Positions 32,073 to 41,300 of a stretch of 64,000 nucleotides of DNA are shown piece after piece. The DNA is from an uncultured Ruminococcus sp. (GTDB lineage Bacteria; Bacillota; Clostridia; Lachnospirales; Lachnospiraceae). The notes under the pieces are model-generated. The model was not told where the DNA came from. It did no database searches and worked only from the letters and a program-made list of their open reading frames with translations. The stretch is taken from positions 5,485 to 69,484 of the forward strand of contig USFD01000002.1 of the NCBI GenBank assembly GCA_900553885.1, in the 5' to 3' direction. The translations under genes and the position numbers were made by a program. The first letter of the stretch is position 1. Each line of letters begins with the position of its first letter.

Positions 32073-33530
32073 ATGCTGTTTATAGGAGTTGATCTTGGCA
32101 CATCGGCGGTAAAGCTGCTGCTGATGGATGAGAATGGGAAAATATGTAAAATTGTATCCAGGGAATACCCGTTGTATTTCCCCCATCCCGGGTGGTCCGA
32201 GCAGAATCCGGAAGACTGGTTTGCTCAGAGTATGGAGGGAATCAAAGAACTGACGGCAGACTGTGACAAAAGCCAGGTGCAGGGGATCAGCTTCGGAGGA
32301 CAGATGCACGGTCTTGTTGCGCTGGATGCCCGGGATCAGGTGATCCGTCCGGCGATTCTGTGGAACGACGGACGCACCGGGAAGCAGACCGATTACCTCA
32401 ATCAGGTGATTGGAAAGGATAAACTTTCCGAATATACAGCCAATATTGCGTTTGCAGGATTCACGGCACCCAAGATTCTGTGGATGAAAGAGAATGAGCC
32501 GGAAAATTTTGCGAAAATATGTAAAATCATGCTGCCGAAAGATTATCTTGCATATAAGCTCTCCGGTTCTTTCTGCACGGAATATTCCGACGCATCGGGC
32601 ATGCTGCTTCTTGATGTGGAACACAAGTGCTGGTCCGAAGAAATGCTGAAAATCTGCGGTATCACGAAAGAACAGCTTCCGAAACTCTATGAGAGCTGGG
32701 AAGTTGTGGGGACATTGAAAAAAGAGGTCGCGGCAGAACTGGACCTTCCGGAAAATGTAAAAGTAATTGCCGGAGCAGGAGACAATGCAGCCGCTGCAGT
32801 GGGAACCGCTACGGTAGGAGACGGGGGCTGCAATATTTCCCTCGGTACGTCAGGCACTCTGTTTATTTCCAGCAAAACCTTCGGTGTGGATGAGAATAAT
32901 GCGCTTCATTCTTTTGCACATGCGGACGGCAATTATCATCTTATGGGATGCATGTTAAGCGCGGCATCCTGCAATAAATGGTGGATGGACGATATTCTTA
33001 AAACAAAGGCTTACCAGGAGGAGCAGGCAGGAATTACAAAACTTGGCGAGAACCGGGTATTCTATCTGCCCTATCTGATGGGAGAGCGCTCACCCCACAA
33101 TGATCCGGACGCGAGAGCGGCGTTTATCGGCATGAGCATGGACACAACCAGAGAAGATATGACTCAGGCAGTGCTGGAAGGCGTGGCATTCGGCCTGCGG
33201 GACTCTCTTGAAGTAGCCCGCAGCATCGGCGTCAGCCCGGAGCGTACCAAAATCTGCGGAGGCGGAGCGAAGAGCCCGCTCTGGAGAAAAATTATTGCAA
33301 ATGTAATGAATATGAAAGTTGACATCATCGAAAGCGAGGAAGGTCCGGGCTACGGCGCGGCCATCCTGGCGGCAGTAGGCTGCGGCGTATTTCCTTCCGT
33401 CGAAGAGGCTGCGAAAAAGCTGGTGAAAGTCGTGGCAACCGAAGAGCCGGATCCGGAACTTACAGCGAAGTACGAAGAAAGATATCAGAAGTTCAGAAAG
33501 CTGTATCCGGCGCTGAAAGGGATGTTTTAA
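32073..33530 (+). CDS. xylB: Xylulokinase-type FGGY carbohydrate kinase
   Basis: 485 residues. The FGGY kinase signatures are present: N-terminal ATP-binding GVDLGTSAVKLLLMD; QISFGGQMHGLV-type substrate loop (GISFGGQMHGLVALD); NDGRT; second-domain GAGDNAAAAVGT with the catalytic aspartate; and GGGAKSPLWRKI. QMHG is the sequence usual for D-xylulose kinases. The ATG follows AGGAGGTAAGGC. It closes the sugar operon, sending the ketose to the pentose phosphate pathway. Confidence 0.9.
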   Translation: MLFIGVDLGTSAVKLLLMDENGKICKIVSREYPLYFPHPGWSEQNPEDWFAQSMEGIKELTADCDKSQVQGISFGGQMHGLVALDARDQVIRPAILWNDGRTGKQTDYLNQVIGKDKLSEYTANIAFAGFTAPKILWMKENEPENFAKICKIMLPKDYLAYKLSGSFCTEYSDASGMLLLDVEHKCWSEEMLKICGITKEQLPKLYESWEVVGTLKKEVAAELDLPENVKVIAGAGDNAAAAVGTATVGDGGCNISLGTSGTLFISSKTFGVDENNALHSFAHADGNYHLMGCMLSAASCNKWWMDDILKTKAYQEEQAGITKLGENRVFYLPYLMGERSPHNDPDARAAFIGMSMDTTREDMTQAVLEGVAFGLRDSLEVARSIGVSPERTKICGGGAKSPLWRKIIANVMNMKVDIIESEEGPGYGAAILAAVGCGVFPSVEEAAKKLVKVVATEEPDPELTAKYEERYQKFRKLYPALKGMF

Positions 33531-33549
33531 AAGAAGATACAGGTGAGAC

Positions 33550-33586
33550 AACAGCGCTTCACAATTCAGGTGGAGCGCTGTTTTTC
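33550..33586 (+). terminator. Terminator of the sugar operon
   Basis: CAGCGCT and AGCGCTG arms with a 14-nt loop and a TTTTT tail, 20 nt after xylB. Confidence 0.85.
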
Positions 33587-33596
33587 TGTCAAAGCA

Positions 33597-33659
33597 GAAT
33601 ATTCAGACAGCTTGAGGAAAAGGGGACTGTCCCCCTTTCCCCAAGTTGTCTGAATATTC
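33597..33659. repeat. 63-bp REP-like inverted repeat
   Basis: Perfect 13-bp outer arms GAATATTCAGACA (33597-33609) and TGTCTGAATATTC (33647-33659). The inner part continues as CTTGAGGAAAAGGGGAC/GTCCCCCTTTCCCCAAG. The GGGGAC-T-GTCCCC core is a motif I know as recurrent in clostridial genomes as a dispersed palindrome, sometimes linked to REP-type transposases. It lies between the sugar operon and the two-component genes. Confidence 0.6.
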
Positions 33660-33736
33660 ATAAATTCCTAAGATTTTCCCATCTTCCCTCTTAAAAATTT
33701 CTTTATATCATGTATACTGTAAGGGAGGTGATGAGA

Positions 33737-34432
33737 ATGTATAATATTTTAGTATGTGATGATGATAAAGAAATTGTTGAAGCAATTGAGATATATCTGT
33801 CCCAGGAAGGGTACCATATTTTAAAAGCGTATGACGGTATGGAAGCGATAAAGATTCTGGAGTCTGAGGAGGTAAATCTGCTGATTCTGGATGTGATGAT
33901 GCCCCGGCTGGACGGGATCAGAACCACCCTTAAGATCCGGGAGAAAAACAGTATTCCCATAATTATTTTGTCCGCCAAATCCGAGGATGCGGACAAGATT
34001 CTGGGCTTGAATGTAGGGGCGGACGATTATGTGACGAAGCCGTTCAGTCCGCTGGAACTGGTGGCAAGGGTGAAATCCCAGCTGCGGCGTTATACCCAGC
34101 TTGGCGGAACAGCGCAGAAGGATGAGGATAAAGTATATGAGGTGGGCGGCCTGCGGATGAATGATGATCTGAAAGAGGTTACTGTGGACGGCGAACCGGT
34201 AAAGCTGACGCCCATTGAATATAATATTCTGCGTCTGCTGATGAAAAACCAGGGAAGAGTATTTTCGATCAATCAGATTTACGAATCCATCTGGAATGAG
34301 GAGGCGATTGGCGCGGATAATACAGTTGCGGTTCATATCCGGCATATCCGCGAAAAGATTGAGATTAATCCGAAGGATCCGAGATACCTGAAAGTGGTCT
34401 GGGGAGTCGGATATAAGATTGAGAAGCTGTAA
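33737..34432 (+). CDS. OmpR/PhoB-type response regulator
   Basis: 231 residues from the ATG at 33737, 8 nt after GGGAGG; an ATG at 33731 is too close. The receiver domain has the acidic pair CDDD, the phospho-acceptor in LILDVMMPRLDG, the switch ILSAKSED and the lysine in DDYVTKPFSP. The C-terminal winged helix is complete (VKLTPIEYNILRLLMKNQGRVFS ... DNTVAVHIRHIREKIE). It precedes a large sensor kinase by about 40 nt and forms a two-component pair with it. Confidence 0.95.
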   Translation: MYNILVCDDDKEIVEAIEIYLSQEGYHILKAYDGMEAIKILESEEVNLLILDVMMPRLDGIRTTLKIREKNSIPIIILSAKSEDADKILGLNVGADDYVTKPFSPLELVARVKSQLRRYTQLGGTAQKDEDKVYEVGGLRMNDDLKEVTVDGEPVKLTPIEYNILRLLMKNQGRVFSINQIYESIWNEEAIGADNTVAVHIRHIREKIEINPKDPRYLKVVWGVGYKIEKL

Positions 34433-34473
34433 TCTCCGGCCGGGGAGCAGCTTCAGAGGGAAAGAGGTCTTTT

Positions 34474-37089
34474 ATGAATCGATGGTACAGAAAAACAGTG
34501 GTGAAAGTGATCACTGTGATTGTGGGAATTGTAAGCGGCGCGGCATTTTGTGCGGCACTTCTGGCTGCGGTGTCTCTTGCGGGAACATTGAACCCGCTGG
34601 ATATCCGCAGGATTCTGACGCAGGAATATGAAGACTCCGAAGATTTTAACATGTTGGTAGAAGACAGTGTATATGAGGTTATGAACCGGATCCGGCTGGA
34701 ACAGATGTTTGAGACGGACGGGGCCTACAATCCGGATAAAATTGTGGATATTATGGACTATTCCAGAAACTGGGTGATAACCGGGAACAATCATTCCGGC
34801 GTGGCATATACACTGGATGAACTGAAAGACTGGAGCGAAGATTTTTACGCAGGCGAGGGACAGCTATATGATGAAAACAGCGTTATTGTCTGTGAACAGC
34901 CGGACGGAAGTTATTATTACTATTATCTGGATGATTTTCTCATGCTGTTTGACCGGGGGGAGCTCAGGATAGAGTTCGATGACAGCGGCGATTATCAGAT
35001 GACCCAGAAGGAATATCTTCAGGAACTGGAAGACGGTACGCTGACAGTTTCCGGTTTTTACCGGATGCGTATTACAGACCGGGCGGGGAAGACCCTTTAC
35101 ACGGACTGCTGGAATTTCGGAGAGTCCCTTCGGGAAAAATATCCCCCGGTGGGGGCGGCAAGCCTGCTTCAGGTAGTGAATGAAACCCCTCAGCTTAACG
35201 GAAAGCTGTCCATTATATACGATAATATCGCAACGGCACTGAGCAGCCTTTACGATGAGATACAGGTATATGAAAGCGGCTGGGAGTATCTGGAAGAAGG
35301 AAATACAAATCTTACTTACATTTACGCAAATGAAGAAACCAAAAAGGTCGTTACGAATAAAGAGGCATACAGCAGTTATGATGATCTGAAAAAGAACATT
35401 CAGGAGATGAAATCCGGGGATTCCGTGCGGTATATGATCATACAGCCGAAACTGAAGGATTTTGAGACAAATATGAATATATCCGAATCCGGAGAGTGGG
35501 ATATGGTGCGGTCCTATGAGACAGACCGGAAGATGGAGAGCGTTGTGGCGGTTGCGATTGATACAAGCTACCCCGTAAATGATCAGTTCTACGAAGGGCA
35601 CATGTATTACGGAGAAAATGTTCCGTTTCTGAAAGCTGCTCTGCGCAGCATTTTTGTTTTCGGAATTCTGCTGGTTGTATCGGTTGTGTGGACTGCCATG
35701 ACGGCAGGGCGCAGGCCGGAAGACAACAAAGTGCATCTTACGGCATTTGACCGATGCAAAACAGAGATCGCGGCAGCTCTGATTATCGGAATCTGGCTGG
35801 GCGTGACACTGCTGCTTATGGGAGCTGCGGCCACCCTGTTTACGACAGAGGGATGGGATGCGTCAGAGCTGTCCTACTATGGCGGCACGCTCCTGGAGAG
35901 ATTAGACATGAATGTCTATTCTTCCCTGACCGGGACAACTCTGCGGCTTCTGGACGTACTGGCGGTGTTCTTCTATGCGCTTTTCTCCTTCGGCTGCTTT
36001 TTTGCAGGATATACCAGTCTTGTGAGACGGCTTAAGGCGAAAACCCTCTGGCAGGGAAGTCTGCTGAAAGCAATCCTGACGTTTGGAGATGAAGTGCTCA
36101 AAGCCAGGGCGGTTCCCGCCAGGGCATTCATACTGCTGATTGCTTTTCTTGCAGTTCAGTGGGCTGCGATTCTCTGGCGCACGCTTCCGCTGGCAGTTCT
36201 GGCGGCTGCGGCAGACGTGGCGGCGGTCTGGTTTGTGCTGAATCTTGCGATTGCAAAGAAGCGGATAAAGGAAGGGATTGAAGAGATTGCGTCAGGAAAT
36301 ATGAGCTATCAGATCCAAACGGAAGGAATCCGGGGAGCTGACAAGGCGCTGGCGGAAAAGATAAATGATATTGGCAGCGGTCTGAACAAGGCGGTGGATG
36401 AGGCTATGAGAAATGAGCGGCTGAAAACCGATCTGATCACCAATGTGTCTCATGATATTAAGACGCCGCTTACCTCGATTATTAATTATGTGGATATTCT
36501 GAAACGGGAAAATATACAGGATGAAAGAATCCGGGGCTATCTGGATATTCTGGAATCGAAAGCCCAGCGCCTTAAGATACTGACAGAAGATGTGGTTGAG
36601 GCTTCCAAAGTCAGCAGCGGCAATATCAGCCTTGAGTTTATGGATGTAAACTTTACCGAGATGATCCAGCAGACAGAAGGAGAATTTGCAGAGAAATTCG
36701 CCGCAAGAAATCTGATGGTTGTGATGAATCTTCCGGAAGAGCCGGCAGTGATCCGCGTGGACGGACGGCGGATGTGGAGAGTTCTGGAAAATATATTTAA
36801 TAATGCGGTAAAATATGCCATGTCGGGGACCCGTGTATATGCAGATCTCAGAGTCGGAGAGGAGAAGGTGGAGTTTTCCCTGAAAAATGTGTCGGAACAG
36901 CAGCTTAACATTTCGGCAGATGAACTGACAGAACGTTTTATCCGGGGAGATATTTCCAGAAGTACAGAGGGAAGCGGTCTGGGGCTGTCCATTGCCAAAA
37001 GTCTGACAGTAATGCAGGGCGGAACATTTGATCTGTATCTGGACGGAGACCTGTTCCGGGTAAATATCTGTTTCCCGAGGGTAAAATAG
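34474..37089 (+). CDS. Multi-pass membrane sensor histidine kinase
   Basis: 871 residues. The N-terminal helix (about 8-35) is followed by an extracellular domain of about 350 residues with no recognised fold. Then come several membrane helices (about 390-410, 435-460, 490-525 and 555-600). The cytoplasmic part has a DHp helix with the phospho-histidine in LITNVSHDIKTPLTSIINYV, an N-box VLENIFNNAVKYAM, and a G-box EGSGLGLSIAKSL. The large outer domain suggests sensing of an envelope signal. It is the partner of the upstream regulator. It resembles the BceS/YycG-like histidine kinases of Clostridia only in the catalytic part. Confidence 0.9.
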   Translation: MNRWYRKTVVKVITVIVGIVSGAAFCAALLAAVSLAGTLNPLDIRRILTQEYEDSEDFNMLVEDSVYEVMNRIRLEQMFETDGAYNPDKIVDIMDYSRNWVITGNNHSGVAYTLDELKDWSEDFYAGEGQLYDENSVIVCEQPDGSYYYYYLDDFLMLFDRGELRIEFDDSGDYQMTQKEYLQELEDGTLTVSGFYRMRITDRAGKTLYTDCWNFGESLREKYPPVGAASLLQVVNETPQLNGKLSIIYDNIATALSSLYDEIQVYESGWEYLEEGNTNLTYIYANEETKKVVTNKEAYSSYDDLKKNIQEMKSGDSVRYMIIQPKLKDFETNMNISESGEWDMVRSYETDRKMESVVAVAIDTSYPVNDQFYEGHMYYGENVPFLKAALRSIFVFGILLVVSVVWTAMTAGRRPEDNKVHLTAFDRCKTEIAAALIIGIWLGVTLLLMGAAATLFTTEGWDASELSYYGGTLLERLDMNVYSSLTGTTLRLLDVLAVFFYALFSFGCFFAGYTSLVRRLKAKTLWQGSLLKAILTFGDEVLKARAVPARAFILLIAFLAVQWAAILWRTLPLAVLAAAADVAAVWFVLNLAIAKKRIKEGIEEIASGNMSYQIQTEGIRGADKALAEKINDIGSGLNKAVDEAMRNERLKTDLITNVSHDIKTPLTSIINYVDILKRENIQDERIRGYLDILESKAQRLKILTEDVVEASKVSSGNISLEFMDVNFTEMIQQTEGEFAEKFAARNLMVVMNLPEEPAVIRVDGRRMWRVLENIFNNAVKYAMSGTRVYADLRVGEEKVEFSLKNVSEQQLNISADELTERFIRGDISRSTEGSGLGLSIAKSLTVMQGGTFDLYLDGDLFRVNICFPRVK

Positions 37090-37191
37090 AAGCGTGTGAT
37101 TGCAAAACCGTCTCTCAGATGATACGATAAGGGCAGAACGGACAGGATTCGTTTATGGAAACGTTATTTGTACAAATGAGAGGTGATAAAA

Positions 37192-38406
37192 GTGAACAAG
37201 GGGGAAGAACAGCGCAGGCAAAGAGAGGAAAGCACGGCAGCGCCCCGCAGAAGGATGAGCCGTGCGGAAAAGCGGCGCCTTGAGATGCAGAGGCGGCGGA
37301 GAAAGCGGCGGCTGGTAATTACGGCTATGATTGCAGTTGTGATATGCATCTGCCTGATAATTGCAGGGGCTGTTGTTTTGATAAAGCATTTCCGGGGAGA
37401 GGGCGCAGAAAAAGAAAATGAGCCCCGGAGACAGGCGCAGGATCTTACGATTTCCGGTGAAACGCAGGAAGAGCAGGAGGCGGAAACGCAGAAGCAGGCT
37501 CCGGTGTCAATTACAATAAGCGCGGCAGGAGACTGTACCCTGGGAACGGATTCAAGCTTTAACCAGAGTACCAGCCTGAACGCCTACTATAACAGCAACG
37601 GAGCTGCATATTTTCTGCAGAATGTAAAGCCCATTTTTGAAGAGGATGATCTGACAATTGTAAATATGGAAGGGACGCTGACCGAATCGGATTCCCGGCA
37701 GGACAAAACCTTTGCCTTTAAGGGACCCGGCGAGTTTACGCAGATTCTTACATCCGGAAGTGTGGAAGCGGCTAATCTGGCCAATAACCACAGCCATGAT
37801 TACGGGGATCAGAGCTATACAGATACCATTAATTACATGGAGGAAGCGGGGATAACTACTTTTGGATATGACCGGACTGCCGTGATGGATGTAAACGGCG
37901 TCAAAGTCGGCCTTGTAGGAACCTACGAACTGGCCGATGGCATGGGCTGCGAGGCCGGGATGATTGAGAATATTAAAAAAGTGGAGTCCGAAGGAGCGCA
38001 GGTTGTAATTGTCAGTTTCCACTGGGGGATGGAACGAGAAAATTACCCCAATGACAACCAGAAGAGCCTGGCCCATTCCGCTATTGATAACGGAGCAGAT
38101 CTGGTTCTGGGGCATCACCCCCATGTGCTTCAGGGAATTGAGAAATACAAAGGGAAGAATATTGTATACAGTCTGGGCAATTTCTGCTTTGGAGGAAACA
38201 GCAATCCCTCCGATAAGGACACTATGATATTCCAGCAGACCTTTACCATAGAGAACGGGGAACTGGTGGAAGATGACGTGACAAATATCATTCCCTGTTC
38301 CGTGTCATCTGCTTCCGGCTATAATGATTATCAGCCCACGCCTCTGGAGGGCAGCGAGAAAGACCGTGTAATGCAGAAAATTGAGGAATTCAGCAGCGGT
38401 CTGTAG
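37192..38406 (+). CDS. CapA-family membrane-anchored metallophosphatase-like protein
   Basis: 404 residues from the GTG at 37192, 5 nt after AGGTGA. Residues 1-40 are very basic (RRRRKRR), one membrane helix spans about 43-65, and an acidic linker follows. The outer domain is of the CapA/PgsA poly-gamma-glutamate type: SAAGDCTLGTD, VNMEGTLTES, ANLANNHSHDYG, FHWGMERENYPND, and GHHPHVLQGIEKYKGKNIVYSLGNF. It follows the two-component system by about 100 nt. No capB/capC ligase genes are near, so a capsule role is unproven; stand-alone CapA proteins are common in this family. Confidence 0.85.
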   Translation: MNKGEEQRRQREESTAAPRRRMSRAEKRRLEMQRRRRKRRLVITAMIAVVICICLIIAGAVVLIKHFRGEGAEKENEPRRQAQDLTISGETQEEQEAETQKQAPVSITISAAGDCTLGTDSSFNQSTSLNAYYNSNGAAYFLQNVKPIFEEDDLTIVNMEGTLTESDSRQDKTFAFKGPGEFTQILTSGSVEAANLANNHSHDYGDQSYTDTINYMEEAGITTFGYDRTAVMDVNGVKVGLVGTYELADGMGCEAGMIENIKKVESEGAQVVIVSFHWGMERENYPNDNQKSLAHSAIDNGADLVLGHHPHVLQGIEKYKGKNIVYSLGNFCFGGNSNPSDKDTMIFQQTFTIENGELVEDDVTNIIPCSVSSASGYNDYQPTPLEGSEKDRVMQKIEEFSSGL

Positions 38407-38575
38407 CAGGGACGGAAGATACGTGCTCTTTTGACAAGGCCTTCCGCCGGAAGCTCTGCCCGGGGAAAGCGGAGCCGGAACATAAGAAACAGAAATTTCT
38501 TGAATTTGCAGATATTGTGTGTTACCATATTCCATGTATGGAAAGCAGGTATAGGGAAAGTTCTCCATGCAAATA

Positions 38576-38836
38576 TTTTACGCGGCGTCAAGCTGCATTA
38601 TTGATTGAGTTAGGAGCTCAAATTTTATAAGTTGGTTACTTTATAACCGGTGTGCATGAGGCATACGAAACTTGTGAAACGGTCAATAAGAGTAGTAAAA
38701 GTAAAAATATTTGCTATATAGACTCTAAGTCCAATATCTGTTTTATCTGAAAAGAATAAACTGCTGTCAGGTTTTACTGAGAGGATAATAACGTGATATG
38801 AACACAGGCATGACGTATGAGCATGTCTGTGTTTTT
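38576..38836 (+). promoter_or_regulatory. Leader with internal terminator before the polyamine operon
   Basis: A gene-free region of about 490 nt precedes speA (38407-38899). Near its end AACACAGGCATG (38801-38812) pairs with CATGTCTGTGTT (38822-38833) followed by a T-run, a proper terminator placed about 65 nt before the speA start. Upstream are possible stems (ACCG...CGGT around 38649-38684 enclosing GTGTGC/GCATAC) and an AT-rich conserved-looking stretch. A terminator inside a leader implies attenuation or a riboswitch; none of the classes I know matches clearly. Confidence 0.5.
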
Positions 38837-38899
38837 TTCATGTGTCAGATAAATCCGGAATGGACCGGTTCGGACCGGAATATGGGGAAGGAATTTGGT

Positions 38900-40354
38900 A
38901 TGGGAAAATTATCACAGACAAGAGCGCCTATTTATGAAGCGCTGGAACGATTCAGACGGGACCGGGTCGTGCCTTTTGACGTGCCCGGACACAAACATGG
39001 CAGAGGCAATCCGGAGCTGGTGGAACTTCTGGGGGAGAAGTGTGTCAGTATTGATGTCAACTCTATGAAGCCTCTGGACAATCTCTGCCACCCGGTATCG
39101 GTAATTAAGGAGGCGGAGGAACTGGCCGCGGATGCGTTTGGCGCCAGCCACGCGTTCCTTATGGTGGGAGGAACAACATCAGCGGTCCAGACTATGATTC
39201 TGGCCTGCTGCAAGAAAGGGGACAAAATTATTCTGCCGCGAAATGTACACCGCAGCGCCATTAACGCAATGGTACTGTGCGGGGCTAAACCGGTGTATGT
39301 CAATCCGGATGTGGATCAGCGGCTCGGGATTTCTCTGGGAATGAAACGGGAGGATGTAATCCGGGCGATGGAAGAGAATCCGGACGCAGTGGCGGTATTT
39401 GTCAATAATCCCACGTATTACGGGATCTGTTCAGACCTGAAAGCCATTGTCCGGGCAGCCCACGAAAAGGGCATGAAAGTCCTGGCCGACGAGGCCCATG
39501 GCACCCATTTTTATTTCGGTAAGGATCTGCCGGTATCGGCGATGGAGGCCGGGGCGGATATTGCGTCTGTCAGTATGCATAAGTCAGGAGGAAGCCTGAC
39601 CCAGAGTTCCTTTCTCCTTATAGGAAAGGGAATGCAGCCGGGATATGTCCGCCAGATTATCAATCTGACCCAGACGACCAGCGGATCCTATCTGCTGCTT
39701 TCCAGTCTGGATATATCCAGAAGGAATCTGGCGCTCCGGGGCGAAGAGTCTTTCCGGAGGGTGACTGCCCTGGCAGAATACGCCAGAGGAGAGATTAATG
39801 AGATCGGCGACTATTATGCCTTTGGCAGAGAGATGATAAACGGCGACAGTATTTATGACTTCGACCCCACCAAGCTGTCCATCCATACGCTGGATATCGG
39901 GCTTGCAGGGATTGAGGTCTACGATATACTCCGGGATGAATACGATATTCAGATCGAATTCGGGGATCTGGGAAATATCCTTGCCTATCTGTCCATCGGC
40001 GACAGGATCCGGGAAGTGGAGCGGCTTGTAACTGCCCTTGCGGATCTGAAGCGCCGCTATAAGAAAGATAAGACGGGAATGCTCTCCCAGGAGTATATTT
40101 CGCCGAAGGTTGTTATGACTCCTCAGGATTCTTTCTATGCAGAGAAGGAGTCCCTGCCTCTGGAGCAGACGAGAGGGCGCGTCTGTTCCGAATTTGTTAT
40201 GTGTTATCCTCCGGGAATTCCGATACTGGCTCCCGGAGAGGAAATTACAGATGAGATTATACAGTATATCGTGTATGCAAAGGAAAAAGGCTGTTCCATG
40301 ACAGGCCCGGAAGATGAGAAGATCCAGCGGCTTAATGTACTGCGGGACAGATAA
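38900..40354 (+). CDS. speA: Orn/Lys/Arg decarboxylase family (likely arginine decarboxylase)
   Basis: 484 residues from the ATG at 38900, 7 nt after GAAGGAA; upstream in-frame starts at 38798 and 38882 lie in or next to the leader terminator. Fold-type I PLP decarboxylase: VPFDVPGHKHGRGN at the N-terminus, FLMVGGTTSAVQTMILA, LADEAHGTHFYF with the cofactor aspartate, and SMHKSGGSLTQSS with the PLP lysine. Length matches the short Gram-positive form (YaaO/SpeA type). Because an agmatinase follows in the operon, arginine is the most likely substrate, giving agmatine. Lysine or ornithine cannot be excluded by sequence alone. Confidence 0.88.
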   Translation: MGKLSQTRAPIYEALERFRRDRVVPFDVPGHKHGRGNPELVELLGEKCVSIDVNSMKPLDNLCHPVSVIKEAEELAADAFGASHAFLMVGGTTSAVQTMILACCKKGDKIILPRNVHRSAINAMVLCGAKPVYVNPDVDQRLGISLGMKREDVIRAMEENPDAVAVFVNNPTYYGICSDLKAIVRAAHEKGMKVLADEAHGTHFYFGKDLPVSAMEAGADIASVSMHKSGGSLTQSSFLLIGKGMQPGYVRQIINLTQTTSGSYLLLSSLDISRRNLALRGEESFRRVTALAEYARGEINEIGDYYAFGREMINGDSIYDFDPTKLSIHTLDIGLAGIEVYDILRDEYDIQIEFGDLGNILAYLSIGDRIREVERLVTALADLKRRYKKDKTGMLSQEYISPKVVMTPQDSFYAEKESLPLEQTRGRVCSEFVMCYPPGIPILAPGEEITDEIIQYIVYAKEKGCSMTGPEDEKIQRLNVLRDR

Positions 40355-40429
40355 TCCATCCGGCGGTTTCCGGGAAAGAATCCGGCAGCCGGCGGAACAC
40401 AGAGAAGGGAAAGGAGTGTGATAAGAGAG

Positions 40430-41284
40430 ATGGAAATGTGGTTTTCTGATCTCCATACCGATGGTGTGAAGCTGTCAATCCGCATTGAGGAGCAGCTGTT
40501 CAGTTCCCAGAGCGAGGTCCAGAGAATCGACGTTCTGGAGTCAAAAGATTTCGGAAAGATTCTGGTAGTGGACGGGGACCTGATGCTTACCGAGCGGGAT
40601 GAATTTATTTACCATGAGATGATTACCCACGTCCCCATGGCAGTGCATCCGGATGTAAGAGAGGTTCTTGTCGTCGGTGGAGGGGACGGCGGCGCGGTCA
40701 GGGAACTGATCAAATACGATACGATAGAAAAAATAGATATGGTTGAACCGGACCCTCTTCTGGTTGAGGTGTGCAGGAAATATATTCCGGAAATTGCCGC
40801 CAGCCTGACAGATGAGAGAGTACAGATCTTCCATGAGGACGGTGTGAAGTTTATCCGTTCCAAGGGGGACGCTTACGATCTGATTATTATCGATTCGCCG
40901 AATCCCTTCGGAGCAGGCGAGGGGCTTTTTACAAAGGAATTTTACGGAAACTGTTATAATGCCCTTCATGAGGACGGGATTATGATTAATCAGAATGAGA
41001 GTCCGTTCTATACAGAGGAGGCTTTCCAGTGCCAGAGGATGCACAAGAGAATTGTGGAGACATTCCCGATCTGCCGGGTGTACCAGGCGCATATTCCCTC
41101 TTATCCATCGGGACACTGGCTGTTCGGATTCGCTTCCAAGAAATATCATCCGCTGGATGATCTGGATAAGGTGGGGTGGAAGCTTCGGGGCATCCGCACA
41201 AAATATTATGAGCCCCGGCTTCATGCGGGAGTGTTCGCACTTCCGGTCTATGTGGAAGAACTGCTGGAAGATGTGGAGTCGTAA
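40430..41284 (+). CDS. speE: Spermidine synthase-like aminopropyltransferase with altered active-site motif
   Basis: 284 residues taking MEMWFSDLHT as the start; GTG at 40418 is only 1 nt from AGGAG. Rossmann-type aminopropyltransferase: SEVQRIDVLES, YHEMITHVPMAVHP and VVGGGDGGAVRE are canonical. The catalytic motif normally reading DSSDP or DSTDP is DSPNP here (IIIDSPNPFGAGEGLF), so the second aspartate, which binds the amine substrate in studied enzymes, is asparagine. The usual partner S-adenosylmethionine decarboxylase (speD) is not in the operon. The amine or even the donor may therefore differ from putrescine and decarboxylated AdoMet. Confidence 0.82.
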   Translation: MEMWFSDLHTDGVKLSIRIEEQLFSSQSEVQRIDVLESKDFGKILVVDGDLMLTERDEFIYHEMITHVPMAVHPDVREVLVVGGGDGGAVRELIKYDTIEKIDMVEPDPLLVEVCRKYIPEIAASLTDERVQIFHEDGVKFIRSKGDAYDLIIIDSPNPFGAGEGLFTKEFYGNCYNALHEDGIMINQNESPFYTEEAFQCQRMHKRIVETFPICRVYQAHIPSYPSGHWLFGFASKKYHPLDDLDKVGWKLRGIRTKYYEPRLHAGVFALPVYVEELLEDVES

Positions 41285-41300
41285 AAGAACAGGAGAAGAA

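Noticed and set aside
38576..38800. Lysine riboswitch or group II intron fragment before speA
   Set aside because: AAGAGTAGT and GTGTGC-like pieces are suggestive but the conserved cores of these RNAs are not found.
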